Source of the DNA: CAVVUC01 sp963751395
Lineage (GTDB): Bacteria; Verrucomicrobiota; Verrucomicrobiia; Chthoniobacterales; Chthoniobacteraceae
Direction: 5' to 3'
Assembly (NCBI GenBank): GCA_963751395.1
Contig: CAVVUC010000002.1
Coordinates: forward strand, 124,001 to 188,000
Length of the DNA: 64,000 bases
Under the pieces are notes generated by a model. The model made no database searches. It saw nothing but the letters and a program-made list of their open reading frames with translations, and was not told where the DNA came from. The translations under genes and the position numbers were made by a program. Position 1 is the stretch's first letter. Each line of letters begins with the position of its first letter. This document shows, piece after piece, positions 23,715 through 33,521 of this stretch.

Positions 23715-24527
23715 TTAATTTTTCTCCGGCGGAATATCCACGCGCTGATCGGCCGGGATATTCAGCTTTTCCTGCAACGTCCGCAGCTTGCTCAAGAGCG
23801 TGGGGAGGCGCTCGCTTTCGCCCTTGTTGTAAAGCGCCAGCAGCCGCTCGTAGGCCTCGCGCTCGTGGCCGGGGCACTCGGCCCATTCGTAGGCGGCGAA
23901 GCGGTGCTCGTATTCCGGCGCGTCGGGGAAACTGGCGGCTTTCTCGAACTGCTCGGCGGCCTTGCAGTGGTCCTGGAACTTTTCGCGATAGAGCAGGCCG
24001 AGCCGGTCGTAGAGCAGGTAGCGGTCGGGATTGTTCTTGATGCCGCGAATCAGAAAATCCTTCCCCAGCTCGAAATACTCCCGCTGCGCCTTGATGCGGA
24101 GCGCCTCGCGCGGCTGCTTCTTGTCTTCGCGCGCGGCGACGCTCGCGTTCCACGCCATGTGCCACGCCGCCATGTCCCAGAACATCAGGTTGCGCGGCTG
24201 GAGCGTGGTGACGTTGTTCAGAAGCAGCGCCATGCGGCCCCACTCGGTGTTCTCCCATGCCGTGTGCGCCTGGATCCAGAGCAAGTCCGCAACCATCGAG
24301 CGGAACCCGCTCAGCGCCGCGAGGAAACCGAGCTGCCCGATTTGCTGGCGCAGATCGAGCGTGAGCTGCGCGCCGTGAAAAAACGCCGCCCGATGGGCCT
24401 CCGTGAGCCGCTGCTCGAACTTCAGCTTCGCGGCCCCGAACGCGAGCAGAAGGGCAATGACCAATGACCAATGACCAATGACCAATTGGGGCAGGCGCGC
24501 TACGGTTGGCTTTTGGTCATTAGTCAT
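23715..24527 (-). CDS. Membrane-anchored helical-repeat protein with a repeat-derived N-terminus
   Basis: A 270-residue protein. One membrane helix (HWSLVIALLLAFGAAKL) precedes a soluble domain of paired helices, suggestive of TPR-like repeats (AMLLNNVTTLQPRN-type and EQFEKAASFPDAPEYEHRF segments). The N-terminus, including most of the membrane anchor, is encoded by the dispersed TGACCA-word repeat at 24456-24542, so either the real start is further in or the repeat became coding sequence. It follows the ABC permease by 28 bases in the minus-strand run. Confidence 0.6.
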   Translation of the reverse strand: MTNDQKPTVARLPQLVIGHWSLVIALLLAFGAAKLKFEQRLTEAHRAAFFHGAQLTLDLRQQIGQLGFLAALSGFRSMVADLLWIQAHTAWENTEWGRMALLLNNVTTLQPRNLMFWDMAAWHMAWNASVAAREDKKQPREALRIKAQREYFELGKDFLIRGIKNNPDRYLLYDRLGLLYREKFQDHCKAAEQFEKAASFPDAPEYEHRFAAYEWAECPGHEREAYERLLALYNKGESERLPTLLSKLRTLQEKLNIPADQRVDIPPEKN

Positions 24528-24542
24528 TGGTCATTAGTCATT
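24456..24542. repeat. TGACCA-word palindromic repeat overlapping a gene start
   Basis: AATGACCA units (24456-24487) face TTGGTCATTAGTCA units (24513-24542) in inverted orientation around a 25-base spacer. The left arm lies in the coding region of the helical-repeat protein and spells part of its N-terminal LVIGHWSLVIA stretch. Confidence 0.75.
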
Positions 24543-24555
24543 CCGCCTTCGGCGG

Positions 24556-25558
24556 TCACAGTTCCTTGTTGGCGAAGACGAAGTAAGCCGCGAGCAGATA
24601 CACGGCGACGTAGCTCGCGCCGAGCCCGAATGTTTTCAGGAACATCGCGAAGTGGATCGCGTTACCGGCCACGATGTCGTCGATCAAATTGAAGAGCTGC
24701 AGGTCGGGGAACAGCAGCGAAACGAGCGCGAGGAAGATTTTCGTGAGCGACGACGCGTTCGACGAGGCCATCCAGTATTCGCGCGCGGTCGCCTGCACGT
24801 GGCCGATGAAATAGATGACCACCGAGATGATGATCGTGAAGATCCACGACGAGGTGAACGTGGAGATGAAAAGCGTGAGCGCGGCGAAGAGCGCGGCCTT
24901 CATGTAGATGATCACGATGCCCGGCACGAGGCTCGAAGTGAACGTGCTGGCCTTCAGCGAGCGGATCATTTCATTGCACCTGCTCCGGCGGCGCCGCGCC
25001 AGCCTGCTGCAACGTCTCCGCGATCACCGTCTGCTCGCGCGCGTAGAGCACGATCGCGAACATCCCGCTCATCACCAGCGTCGAGATCAGCAGCAGCACC
25101 AGCACGCCGAGCAGCTTGCCGAGCAGGTATTCGAACCGCGGCACCGGCTTGGCGAGGATCGTGTAAAGCGTGCGGTCCTCGATGTCCTTCGGCAGCAGCA
25201 TCGCGGTCGCGAGCACCGCGAGCAGCCAGGTGAAAATCGACATCGCGCCGAGCGACACGTCCTTCAGCATCTGGAACTGTTCCTGAAACGAGAGGCGCAC
25301 CATGAACGCCGAACTGCCGATGATCAGCAGCGCGAAGAGCAGCAGGAAATAAAACACCTTCAGCCGCACGAGTTCGAGCAGCGTGTTGCTCGCGAGAGCC
25401 AGCACGCGGGCGGGCGAGAAGACCTGGTGCGGGTGGCGGCGGGGAGGGCGGTCATCGGGGGAAAGGAAAACATCCAATGTCCAACGTCCAACTTCCAACA
25501 TCCAACGGCGCCAGCGCGCGGCAGTGTTCTTGAAAGTTGGACGTTGAGCATTGGACAT
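24556..25558 (-). CDS. ABC-2 type transporter permease, frameshifted
   Basis: Six or so membrane segments are spread over two frames. The first part (from near 25440: VFYFLLLFALLIIGSSAF, IFTWLLAVLATAMLLP, then the cytoplasmic PKDIEDRTLYTILAKPVPR) ends at a TGA at 24971-24973. One base later the frame resumes at ATG 24969 with MIRSLKASTFTSSLVPGIVI and two further helices. Joining EQVQ to EMIRSL by removing one base gives a continuous ABC-2 permease, so a one-base error or mutation is likely. Its start is blurred by the repeat at 25467-25566, through which it is in phase with the ATPase gene. Confidence 0.68.
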
Positions 25559-25566
25559 TGAGCGTT
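25467..25566. repeat. GTCCAAC-word palindromic repeat between ATPase and permease
   Basis: CATCCAATGTCCAACG-type words (25471-25506) face GTTGGACGTTGAGCATTGG-type words (25536-25566) in inverted orientation. It is read in phase through both neighbouring genes, so the ATPase and permease frames form one continuous open frame across it. Confidence 0.75.
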
Positions 25567-26424
25567 CATTTCTGTTCCTCCGGCTGCTGGTCACTTCGAG
25601 GAAAAACCGCTCCAGCGTCGTCTGCGGTTTGCGTTTTTCGACAAGACGCGCGCCGGATTTTCCGATCAACGATTCGATGTCGGCGAGCAGTTCCGGCGTC
25701 GCGTTTTCCAGGATCAACTCGGTCTGGTTCTCGATCGAGATCAGGTCTTCGAGTTTGCCTTCGCGCACGAGAACGCCTTGATGCAGGATGCCGATGCGGT
25801 CGCAAATCTCCTGCACCTGCCCGAGCAGATGCGAGCAGAGCAGCACGGTGATCCCGCGCTTTTTGAAATCCAGAATCAGATCGCGAATCTCGCGCGAACC
25901 CGCCGGATCGACGCCCGCCGTCGGCTCGTCGAGCACGAGCAGGCGCGGGTCCTGCACGAGCGCCTGCGCGAGGCCGATGCGTTGCAGCATGCCTTTCGAG
26001 TAGCCGCCGAGCCGCCGATGCCGCGCGTCTTCCAGGCCGACGAGCTTCAGCAACTCCGCCGTGCGCTCGTTCAGCTTCGCGCCGCTCAGGCCGCAGAGTT
26101 TTCCGTAAAAGCGGAGCGTCTCTTCGCCGGTGAGGTATTTGTAGAAATACGGATTCTCCGGCAGGAAGCCGACGTCCTCGCGGCTATCGACCTGCCGGCT
26201 GTCGCGTCCGAAAATATGCGTGCGTGCCCGCATGTCGGCGTGACCAGGCCGAGCACGATTTTCATCGTCGTGCTTTTGCCGGAGCCGTTCGGTCCGAGCA
26301 GCCCATAAACCTGCCCCGGCTCGACTTCGAGCGACAAATCTTTCAGCGCAACCAACCGTTCCCGCTTGAACGGGATCGGGAAGATCTTGGTGACGTTGCG
26401 GATGGAGATTGCGGATTCGGCCAT
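25559..26424 (-). CDS. ABC transporter ATP-binding protein, frameshifted
   Basis: An ABC-2 family ATPase. The N-terminal frame (from MAESAISIRNVTKIFPIPFK, with Walker A GLLGPNGSGKSTT) runs to about GHARIF near 26220. After a shift the second frame supplies the Q-loop (GFLPENPYF), signature region (GGYSKGMLQRIGLAQAL), Walker B (LLVLDEPTAGVDP) and H-loop (CSHLL). The break sits in ATATTTTCGG at 26208-26218; a small insertion or deletion there restores one protein. With the permease it should form a two-component ABC-2 exporter or processing transporter. Substrate unknown. Confidence 0.75.
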
Positions 26425-26466
26425 GATGGAATCAGTTGCGAATGAATGACCGGTGCGAGGGAGGGA

Positions 26467-26736
26467 TCATAAGGTGATTTCGAAGCCTTTCGCCGCAAAG
26501 GGCGGGATTTCATGCTCTTCGACCTTCCTGATGTAGGAGTGCAGTTCGCTCTCGCGAATGGCATCGAGAAAAGCCCGGACTTCGGCGGCTTCTCCGGTCG
26601 CCTGCAACTCGACGCGGCCGTCATCGAGGTTCCTGACCCAGCCTGCGACATCGAAGCCTTTCGCGATGTGGCGCACGGTAAAGCGGAACCCGATGCCCTG
26701 CACGCGCCCTTCGTAGAAAACGTGTTTGCCGATCAT
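26467..26736 (-). CDS. acyP: Acylphosphatase
   Basis: An 89-residue protein starting at ATG 26736. It carries the acylphosphatase signature: VFYEGRVQGIGFRFTVR with the catalytic Arg in the GIGFR loop, and GWVRNLDDGRVELQATG with the catalytic Asn. The family hydrolyses the carboxyl-phosphate bond of acyl phosphates such as 1,3-bisphosphoglycerate. It sits 42 bases downstream... on the minus strand, between the peptidase gene and the ABC ATPase gene, with no obvious functional link to them. Confidence 0.9.
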   Translation of the reverse strand: MIGKHVFYEGRVQGIGFRFTVRHIAKGFDVAGWVRNLDDGRVELQATGEAAEVRAFLDAIRESELHSYIRKVEEHEIPPFAAKGFEITL

Positions 26737-26776
26737 GGGTTCGATACGGGTTGGAATTTGCGGGTGAACTGACAAT

Positions 26777-26846
26777 CGGAGGGACGAGTTCCACGAGTCC
26801 CACACTTTCGCACGCAAGATGGGGACTCGTGGAACTCGTCCCTCCG
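26777..26846. repeat. Perfect 25-bp inverted repeat between two genes
   Basis: Arms 26777-26801 and 26822-26846 are exact complements (arm core GGGACGAGTTCCACGAGTCC) around a 20-base loop. It is followed at 26847-26885 by a degenerate half of the CATTCCGAGCGCAG repeat. The element fills most of the gap between the peptidase and acylphosphatase genes and could form a transcript hairpin. Confidence 0.75.
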
Positions 26847-26913
26847 AACCGGGGGATTCCTTGCTGCGCCCGGAATGACACGCGTCCTGGAAGGTGAAGC
26901 TGAATCACGAAGG

Positions 26914-28207
26914 TCATTTTGAAAACTTGTCGGCGAGAGCCTGAGCCCATTTTTCTTCGCTCGCGTCGATCAAAACAACTTCATTTTCCGTCGGACGCAA
27001 CAACCGGAACGGCCGTGATGCCGGGTAACGCTTCGCCCGGCACTGCTGCATCGCGGCGGCGAATTCGTTCGCGTCTGCCGCGCTGCCCCAAACCGATTTC
27101 CAGACGAGCGCGTTGCCGTCGTTGAAGACCAGATAGCGGTCGCCGCGCCAGCCGTCCGCCGCCGCCTGCGCCGTCTCTTCGTCCAGCCAGCCGCCGATCA
27201 AAATCCGCATTCCCAATTCGCCAACGACGTTGTCGGCAAGCGGCTTCGCGCCGTTCACCGTCGTATCGCCGAACTCGACTGCGCATGGGATCTTCGCGCG
27301 GCGTCGCCAGATATTTCTCCGGATGCAAAATCTGCGCCGTAGATTTTGGCGGCTCCTTGAACGCGGCGGAAACGGCATCGTAACCGCCGAGCGCGGCACA
27401 GAACTGCTGGCCGCCGAGATAGGGGAAAATCAGCGTCTCGCGCAGGAATCGCGGGGCCTTCTGCAACTGCTCCATGTTTTGCGACATCAAGCCGGCGAGG
27501 TTGTCGCGCAATCCGCTGAGCGAGAGGTTTTGCAGCATGTATTCCGACATGACCATCGTGGCGTCGCCCTCGACGAGCGCGCTCGCCGCGAGTGCCATGT
27601 CGTCGTTGTCTTTCAGTTCAAGCGGCATTTTCGAGAGACCGAAGTTCTGATCCTGCAGCGCGTGGGTGAGTTCGTGCGCGAGAACAATGCGGTTCTGCCC
27701 GCTGTCGAGCGAGGCGTCCTCGAACATGAAAAGCTTGTGCTGGTGCTGGTCGTAAAACGCCGCGATCTGTTCCCCGAGAAGCTCGATGTATTTCTGCTTC
27801 AACGGATAGTCGCGGTCGATCAAGCCAAGAGCCGCGAGCGCGGTCGCGACATTCTTCAGCTCCGCATCCGAATACTGGTCGGCGATTTTTTGTTCGACGG
27901 TTTGCCTGATGCCGGCGCGGGTGAGGACTTCGTAGGCGACGGGTTGGGGAAAATCGAGCTGCCGGATCGCGGCGACGGAGCGCTCGATCTTCCGGCGCTG
28001 TTCCGTATTCGACGCGCGCGACTTCGCCTTCTCCTGCTCTGCGAGGATTCCGCGAAGCCGGTCGTTCTCGGACTGAAGAAGTTCCAGCCGGCGCTGTCCG
28101 AAAGTCGTCTGATCGAGTTTGCGATGCTGGTCGAGCCCCCAGCAGACGCCGGCGAGCGCAACGACCCCAAGGATCGCGGCAACCGGTGAAAATGTTCTCT
28201 TTTCCAT
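26914..28207 (-). CDS. Secreted or anchored zinc metallopeptidase-like protein, frameshifted
   Basis: Starts at ATG 28207 (MEKRTFSPVAAILGVVALAG), a signal or anchor segment, then a coiled-coil (LLQSENDRLRGILAEQEKAK). The HExxH zinc site is in IVLAHELTHALQDQNF, with a downstream Glu in ALVEGDATMVMSEY as expected for the third ligand. The frame changes at about 27285 (EKYLATPREDP joins to CAVEFGDTTVNG in the next frame), giving a full length of about 430 residues. The C-terminal part (KSVWGSAADANEFAAAM) is found in related secreted proteins. Substrate unknown. Confidence 0.68.
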
Positions 28208-28249
28208 GGACGAACCGAAACGCAACGGACTTGAACCGTCCGTCGCGCT

Positions 28250-28729
28250 TTAATGTTTGCGCGGCGCAGTCTTTCTCTCGTCCTTCTTCGCCGGCGACTG
28301 TGTCGGACGCATTTCATTTCCGGCGGCGTCGTAGGCGCGGACCCGCGAGACTTTTCCGTTCGCGCCGTATTCGTAAACGAACCGCCGCAGCAACGTGCCG
28401 TCGGGCGCGGAGTCGATTTCCTCGACGACCCGGTTCGACCCGTCCCGCTTGTAAACCGCTTTGAAAACAATCTTCCCATTCGGCCCATAGACGAGTCCGG
28501 ACAGGGCGACGTCCTCTTCATCCAGCGTATAAACGATTCGTTGCGTCACTTTGTCTTTCGCTCCGTAGGTCACCGATTCCGAGGTGTGCTCATCCTTGTT
28601 GGTGGTGGTCACCGTTCTCGTCCCGTCCTCGTGCATGATGGTGGTGACCTTGATTTCGCCCCCCGAGTCCTGTGCATGAACGGAAGCGGCGGGAAGGCAG
28701 AGGAGGAGAATCGCAAGGAGTCTTTTCAT
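28250..28729 (-). CDS. Secreted protein with YD-like repeat strands
   Basis: A 159-residue protein with a signal peptide (KRLLAILLLCLPAASVHAQ). The mature part is a series of short beta strands with D-G-T/N-G-K turns (MHEDGTRTVTTTNKD, YGPNGKIVFKAVYKRDG, YGANGKVSRVRAYD), like the antiparallel YD/RHS-type repeats of exported proteins. The C-terminus is Lys-rich. It lies 10 bases downstream of the MsbA-like gene and 42 bases before the peptidase gene. Confidence 0.6.
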   Translation of the reverse strand: MKRLLAILLLCLPAASVHAQDSGGEIKVTTIMHEDGTRTVTTTNKDEHTSESVTYGAKDKVTQRIVYTLDEEDVALSGLVYGPNGKIVFKAVYKRDGSNRVVEEIDSAPDGTLLRRFVYEYGANGKVSRVRAYDAAGNEMRPTQSPAKKDERKTAPRKH

Positions 28730-28738
28730 GAAGAGAAA

Positions 28739-30608
28739 TCAGTTCGCGCTTGCGATGGCGGGCGCAAGCGGTTCGGCCTGCTCATCCTCGCGGTGGTTAA
28801 ATTGCAAGTCGTAGAGGCGCCGATAGACGGCCGATTTTCCGTAGAGCTCCTGATGCGGCCCGACCGCCTGGATCTGTCCGCGCTCCATCACCACGATCTG
28901 GTCCGCCTTTAGAATCGTCGAGAGCCGGTGCGCGATCGCGATGACGGTGCGGCCCACGGCGAGCCGTTCGAGAGCGAGCTGGATCTGCTTCTCGGACTCG
29001 GAATCGAGCGCGGAAGTCGCCTCGTCGAGAAGCAGAATCGGCGCGTTCTTGAGCAATGCGCGCGCGATGGCAAGGCGTTGCTGCTGTCCGCCGGAGAGCA
29101 TGCATCCCTTGTCTCCGATGACCGTGTCGTAGCCCTTCGGCTGGGCGAGGATGAACTCGTGCGCGAACGCCTGCCGCGCGGCTTCGTAGATTTCGTCCTT
29201 GGAGGCATCGAGCCGGCCGTAGCGGATGTTATCATAGATCGACTCGTGAAATAAGAAGGTGTCCTGCGTGACGATGCCGATGTTCTCGCGCAACGATTGT
29301 TGTGTGACCTGGCGAATGTCCCGGCCGTCGATGCGAATGACGCCGCTTTTCGGATCATAGAAGCGCAGGAGCAGTGAAAGCATTGTGCTCTTGCCGGCGC
29401 CGCTCGCGCCGACGAGCGCGTATGTATTGCCCGGCTCGATGTGGAGGCTGATGTCGCGAACAGCCGGCACGCCTTTGAGGTAGGAAAAGGTGACCTGGTC
29501 GAATTCGATTTCGCCGCGGGACGGCGGAAGGACGATGGCATCGGGCGCGTCTTCGATCTGCGGCCGGGTTCCCATCAGCTCGAAAATGCGCACTGTGGAG
29601 GCCAGGCATTTTTGCAGATTCACATGCACCTTGCTGAGTTTTTTCGCCGGGTCGTAGAGCATGAAGGTGCAGGTGAGCAGTCCAATGAACTTGCCCGCGG
29701 ACATTCCCGCAAAATAGACGTAAACCATGGCCAGTCCGGCCCCAAGCGCGCCGACGCCTTCGATCATTGGCCCGACGATCTCCATCGATTTGCGGACTCG
29801 GAGGCTGTTTCGGAACTGTTCACGTCCTCCCACCTCGAACTCCTTCGCCTCGAAGTCCTCACGTGCGAGCGCTTTCACGAGTTTGATGCCGGCGAACGCC
29901 TCGCTAAGAATCACGAACAGCGAACCCGCCTGGCTCTCCTCATCGCGCCCGGAGCGCCGCGCCCGTTTTCCGTAATAGCTGATCGGCAGGAGGCAAACCG
30001 GAAAAAGGGTCATGCTGACAAGCGTGAATCTCCAGTCCATCCGGAGCAGGAAGCAGAAGGCGGAGATGATCGTGATGGGCTGGACAATCAAATCAGAGCC
30101 GATTTGCGTGAGCGCCTGCTGCGCCATGCGCGTGTCGTTGGCGATGTGCGACATGAGGTTGCCGCTTTTCATTTTGTTAAAAAAATCGAGCGACTGGCGG
30201 AGGACATGCCTGAACAAGGCATCGCGCAAATCCACCACGATCTTCAACCCGACCCACGCCATGCAGTAGGAGGAGAGGTAGGTGCATACGCCGCGCGCAA
30301 TCATAAACGCCGGAATGAGCATGCACGTCCCGATCACCGCCTCGATGCCCGGCCCGCCGCGAATCGAGCCCGTGCATCACGGCCGATTTGCTCCCGCCCT
30401 GCCGAAACACGCTGTCGCTCACATGCTTGATCACCCAGCCCAGCCCGCCGCTCATGACGCCGGCGAGGCCGCCGCACGCCAGGCCCGCGATGAAGCGCCA
30501 CCGGTATGGCTTCAAGTAAGGCAGCAATTGCGAGTATGGCACCCAGACTTCCTGCAAAGCTTCGCGGAACGTCAGCTTCGAGAGGGGTTTCTTATGGCGT
30601 TTGGACAT
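28739..30608 (-). CDS. msbA: MsbA-like ABC exporter (transmembrane plus ATPase), frameshifted
   Basis: A type IV ABC exporter of about 615 residues. The transmembrane half has an MSKRHKKPLSKL start and SQLLPYLKPYRWRFIAGLAC; the ATPase half has Walker A VGASGAGKSTMLSL, signature MLSGGQQQRLAIARALL, Walker B PILLLDEATSALDSESE and H-loop IAIAHRLSTI. The two parts are in different frames with a break near 30370 (after KSAVMHG, joining to GIEAVIGTCMLIPAF). MsbA flips lipid A-core across the inner membrane. Its place next to two GT9 genes and GT4 fits LPS export. The frameshift may be an error. Confidence 0.78.
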
Positions 30609-31624
30609 TGGAAAACAGGGATGTAATAGCACCGATAGCCTGCGCCGTCGATATTTCGCTCATCGGCGCGCCGTCGTCGTGCGGCTTGAAGTCGTCCGAG
30701 ATCGCGCGACGAACGAAGCACGCCGCGCCCGGAAGCGACAACCACCGCGTGGTCATGCCTCGGCCGCCAGTGAAAAGGGTTCGTCTTCCCGAAAAGCGCC
30801 ACCTGGGGTGTTTCAAATGCCGCCGCCAGATGCATCGGGGCGGAATCACAACTGAGAACCAGACGCGCATCCTCCATGAGCGCAGCGAGCGTGAGCAGAT
30901 CCAGCCTTTCGCAAAGGTCATGCACCGGGCCGGGATTCTTCAGGGCCGATTTGATTTTTTCGACATGCTCCATCTCGACGGGATCTTTTCCGCCTGTGAG
31001 TAGGCAGGGCAGGCCCAGCTCGCGAACGCAGAACTCGATCACCTCCGCCCAGCGCTCGGGAGACCAGTACTTTTCGAGGCGGGCAGTCCCCGGATGCACA
31101 ATGACGAACGGCTTGTTGACCCCGCAGTCGTCGAGCAACTGGCGCGCTTTTTTGTGGCTCCACTCCGGCAGATGCAGTGTCACGGGCGCATCACGGCGGT
31201 TCACGCCGACTGCGCCCATCATGTCGAGATAATGATCGATGGTGTGGCACTCCCGCACAGGCGAGTCGATGAAGTGGTTGTAAAAGATGGGGCGCAGCGG
31301 CGACTTGTGAATCCATCGAAACGCGGCGCGCCTGTGCGCTTTCGAGAGCATGGAAAAAAGAGCGGAGCGGTCGTTGCCGGTGAAATCGAGGCAGACATCG
31401 TAGCTCGTGAACAGCAGTTTTCGCCAGAGCGCCCCGTTCTTTCCTGCGCGGCTGTAAACAAGAGTGTGATCGACGTAATCGATCGCAGGCAGCAACTCGC
31501 GGCAGCCGCTTTCCACGGCCAGCGTGATCTCTGCATCCGGACAGGTTTCGCGCAACGCGGCCAGAGCCGGTGTGGTCAGGATCAAATCGCCGATGCGCTT
31601 AAGCTGGAGGAAAAGGACTTTCAT
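30592..31624 (-). CDS. GT9 heptosyltransferase-like protein, frameshifted near the end
   Basis: About 344 residues. N-terminal domain: MKVLFLQLKRIGDLILTTPA and VCLDFTGNDRSALFS; C-terminal domain: FVIVHPGTARLEKYWSPERW and LVLSCDSAPMHLAAAFETPQ (the D-S-x-P-M-H motif of family 9). The frame changes at about 30728 (FHWRPRHDHAVVVASG is followed in another frame by AACFVRRAISDDF and a stop at 30592). It probably adds heptose to lipid A core. It is the first gene of the minus-strand run, 129 bases from the divergent GT4 gene. Confidence 0.78.
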
Positions 31625-31753
31625 TTTTCATCTGCAATCCACCGCTTTCGCACCGCTCGGGAACAATGGCCGAAGCCCACCGGGAAGTCGATGCCGGAAT
31701 GCGATCGAGGAGAAGCTTCGACAAACCGCAGCGTTCACAATACACAGCACACG

Positions 31754-32836
31754 ATGAAAGTTGGACTTGTCCGGCGCGGCTATTCGAGAACCGGCGGCGC
31801 GGAGAGTTATCTCAAGCGCTTTGCCGAGGCGCTCACCTTGGCGGGACACTCTTGCGTGCTGTTTGCCTCCGAAGAATGGCCGCGCGATTCCTGGCCCTTC
31901 GGGGAAATGCGCCAGGTGCCCGGTGGTTCGCCGCGCGTATTCGCCGATGCGCTCGAAGCGCTGCGTCCCCGCGAGCAGTGCGATTTTCTTTTCAGTCTCG
32001 AACGCGTCTGGAGCTGCGACTGCTACCGCGCCGGCGACGGCGTGCATCGCGCATGGTTGGAGCGACGGGCGAAATACGAACCCCGCTGGCGCGCGCTTTT
32101 TCGTGGCGCGAACCGGAAGCATCGCGAACTGCTCATGCTTGAATCGAAATTGTTCACGCCCGGCGCCACGCGATCCGTCATTGCGAATTCAGAGATGGTG
32201 CGGAGTGAAATCGTTCGCCTTTTCAACTATCCCGCCGAACGAATTCACGTGATCTACAACGGCATCAAGCCCCCGCCGCAGCAGGACGACGCCGCTTTGC
32301 GCGACACGGCACGACGCGAGTTGGGATTGAGCGCCGGTGATTTCGTGGTGCTCTTCGCCGGCTCCGGCTGGGAGCGCAAGGGCCTTCGCTTCGCGATCGG
32401 GGGAATCGATCGCGTCACCGCCGCCAATCCCCTCCTGCTTGTCGCGGGGCGCGGCCATCCCCGTTCCGTGCCGCGTTCGCCGCGCGTGCGATTCCTTGGG
32501 CCGGTGCAGGATATTCCGCGTCTGCTCGCCGCCGCCGATGTGTTCCTTTTGCCGACGATTTACGATCCGTTCTCGAACGCCTGCCTCGAAGCGCTGGTTG
32601 CCGGCCTGCCGGTCATCACGACTTCGGCGAACGGATTCTCGGAAATCATCCAGCCCGGCGTGGAAGGTGAAGTGCTGTCCGATCCATCGGACGTCGATGG
32701 CATCGCGCGCGCCATCGAACGCTGGAGCGATCGTGACAAACGCGCGCACCTTCGCGCGCTGCTCGCAGCGCGCGCCGCGCAGTTCGACATCGAGACGAAC
32801 GTCCGCAAAACGCTCGCAGTGATCGAGGCCCAATGA
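31754..32836 (+). CDS. GT4 family glycosyltransferase (LPS core-like)
   Basis: A 360-residue retaining glycosyltransferase of the GT-B fold. ATG 31754 gives MKVGLVRRGYSRTGGAESYL; the N-terminal domain then has RVWSCDCYRAGDGVHRAWLE, a pattern shared with LPS core transferases of the RfaG type. The C-terminal domain has VLFAGSGWERKGLRFAIGG, RFLGPVQDIP and the donor-binding EX7E-like FSNACLEALVAGLPVITTSA. It is divergent from the GT9 gene by about 130 bases, which may hold promoters for both. Confidence 0.82.
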   Translation: MKVGLVRRGYSRTGGAESYLKRFAEALTLAGHSCVLFASEEWPRDSWPFGEMRQVPGGSPRVFADALEALRPREQCDFLFSLERVWSCDCYRAGDGVHRAWLERRAKYEPRWRALFRGANRKHRELLMLESKLFTPGATRSVIANSEMVRSEIVRLFNYPAERIHVIYNGIKPPPQQDDAALRDTARRELGLSAGDFVVLFAGSGWERKGLRFAIGGIDRVTAANPLLLVAGRGHPRSVPRSPRVRFLGPVQDIPRLLAAADVFLLPTIYDPFSNACLEALVAGLPVITTSANGFSEIIQPGVEGEVLSDPSDVDGIARAIERWSDRDKRAHLRALLAARAAQFDIETNVRKTLAVIEAQ

Positions 32837-32859
32837 GCGCAAAGTAACAGCCGACGCGC

Positions 32860-32884
32860 GTCATTCCGAGCGCAGCGAGGAATC
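32860..32884. repeat. Single arm of the dispersed CATTCCGAGCGCAG repeat
   Basis: Twenty-five bases identical to one arm of the 19733-19819 palindrome; here the second arm is missing. It sits in the short gap between the converging GT4 and tsaB genes. Confidence 0.7.
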
Positions 32885-32918
32885 CCGCATGCGACACCGG
32901 ATCTTGGGAACTTCTCCG

Positions 32919-33521
32919 CTATGCTCGCCGCGGCTGCGTGATGTGCGGATCACGGAGATAAATCGGCTCAAGGTCGCCGCGTGAGACGATTCCGCAGCCG
33001 CGCTCTGCGAGCCGGGCAAGTTTCTCCGCGCATGGAAATGCGGTTTGAACCGTCGGAACCTCCGCGATTGGATCGGAGGAAAAAACCGGCAGCGTGCCGC
33101 CGTCGAGCTTTGCCGTGAGTTCAACCGCAGTCAGCAGAGATGGCTCCTCAATGCAGACGCCATCGGACACGCGCGCGTGGTAAAATGTTTCGCGCCGGGC
33201 GTCACCGATCGCGTGGTAGGAAAGCGCATCCGTCGCCATCGCGATGATCGATGGAATTCCCACGAGCGGCGCCCGCAACCCAAACTGCAAGCCGACCGCC
33301 GCCGAGATCGCGATGCGCACGCCGGAATAGGAGCCGGGGCCAAGTCCAATCACGATCTGGTCGCAGTGCCGGACCACCGCGAGCGCTCGTTCCAGGATCG
33401 TGAACAGCTCCGAACTATGGCTGCGATCTGCTGTGAACCGCTCGCTGAAAACGATCTCGCTTTCTCCGAGCGCAACGACGCTCCCGCGGATCGTGGACGT
33501 TTCAATCGCGAGCGTGATCAT
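32919..33521 (-). CDS. tsaB: tRNA N6-threonylcarbamoyladenosine synthesis protein TsaB
   Basis: A 200-residue member of the Kae1/TsaD fold (ASKHA). It opens MITLAIETSTIRGSVVALGE and has the family segment IVIGLGPGSYSGVRIAISAA with VGIPSIIAMA after it. TsaB binds TsaD and TsaE to place the threonylcarbamoyl group on A37 of ANN-decoding tRNAs. Its start overlaps the tsaE stop by four bases. tsaD is not in the window. Confidence 0.92.
   Translation of the reverse strand: MITLAIETSTIRGSVVALGESEIVFSERFTADRSHSSELFTILERALAVVRHCDQIVIGLGPGSYSGVRIAISAAVGLQFGLRAPLVGIPSIIAMATDALSYHAIGDARRETFYHARVSDGVCIEEPSLLTAVELTAKLDGGTLPVFSSDPIAEVPTVQTAFPCAEKLARLAERGCGIVSRGDLEPIYLRDPHITQPRRA

Noticed and set aside
24971..26233. 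A single fused ATPase-permease protein
   Set aside because: The link is encoded by an intergenic-type repeat and both neighbours show frameshifts; separate genes with damaged junctions are simpler, though a true fusion cannot be excluded.
31094..31753. N-terminal extension of the GT4 gene upstream of 31754
   Set aside because: It lies antisense to the GT9 gene and has no similarity to GT-B enzymes; the family start MKVGLVRRGYSRTGG is at 31754.
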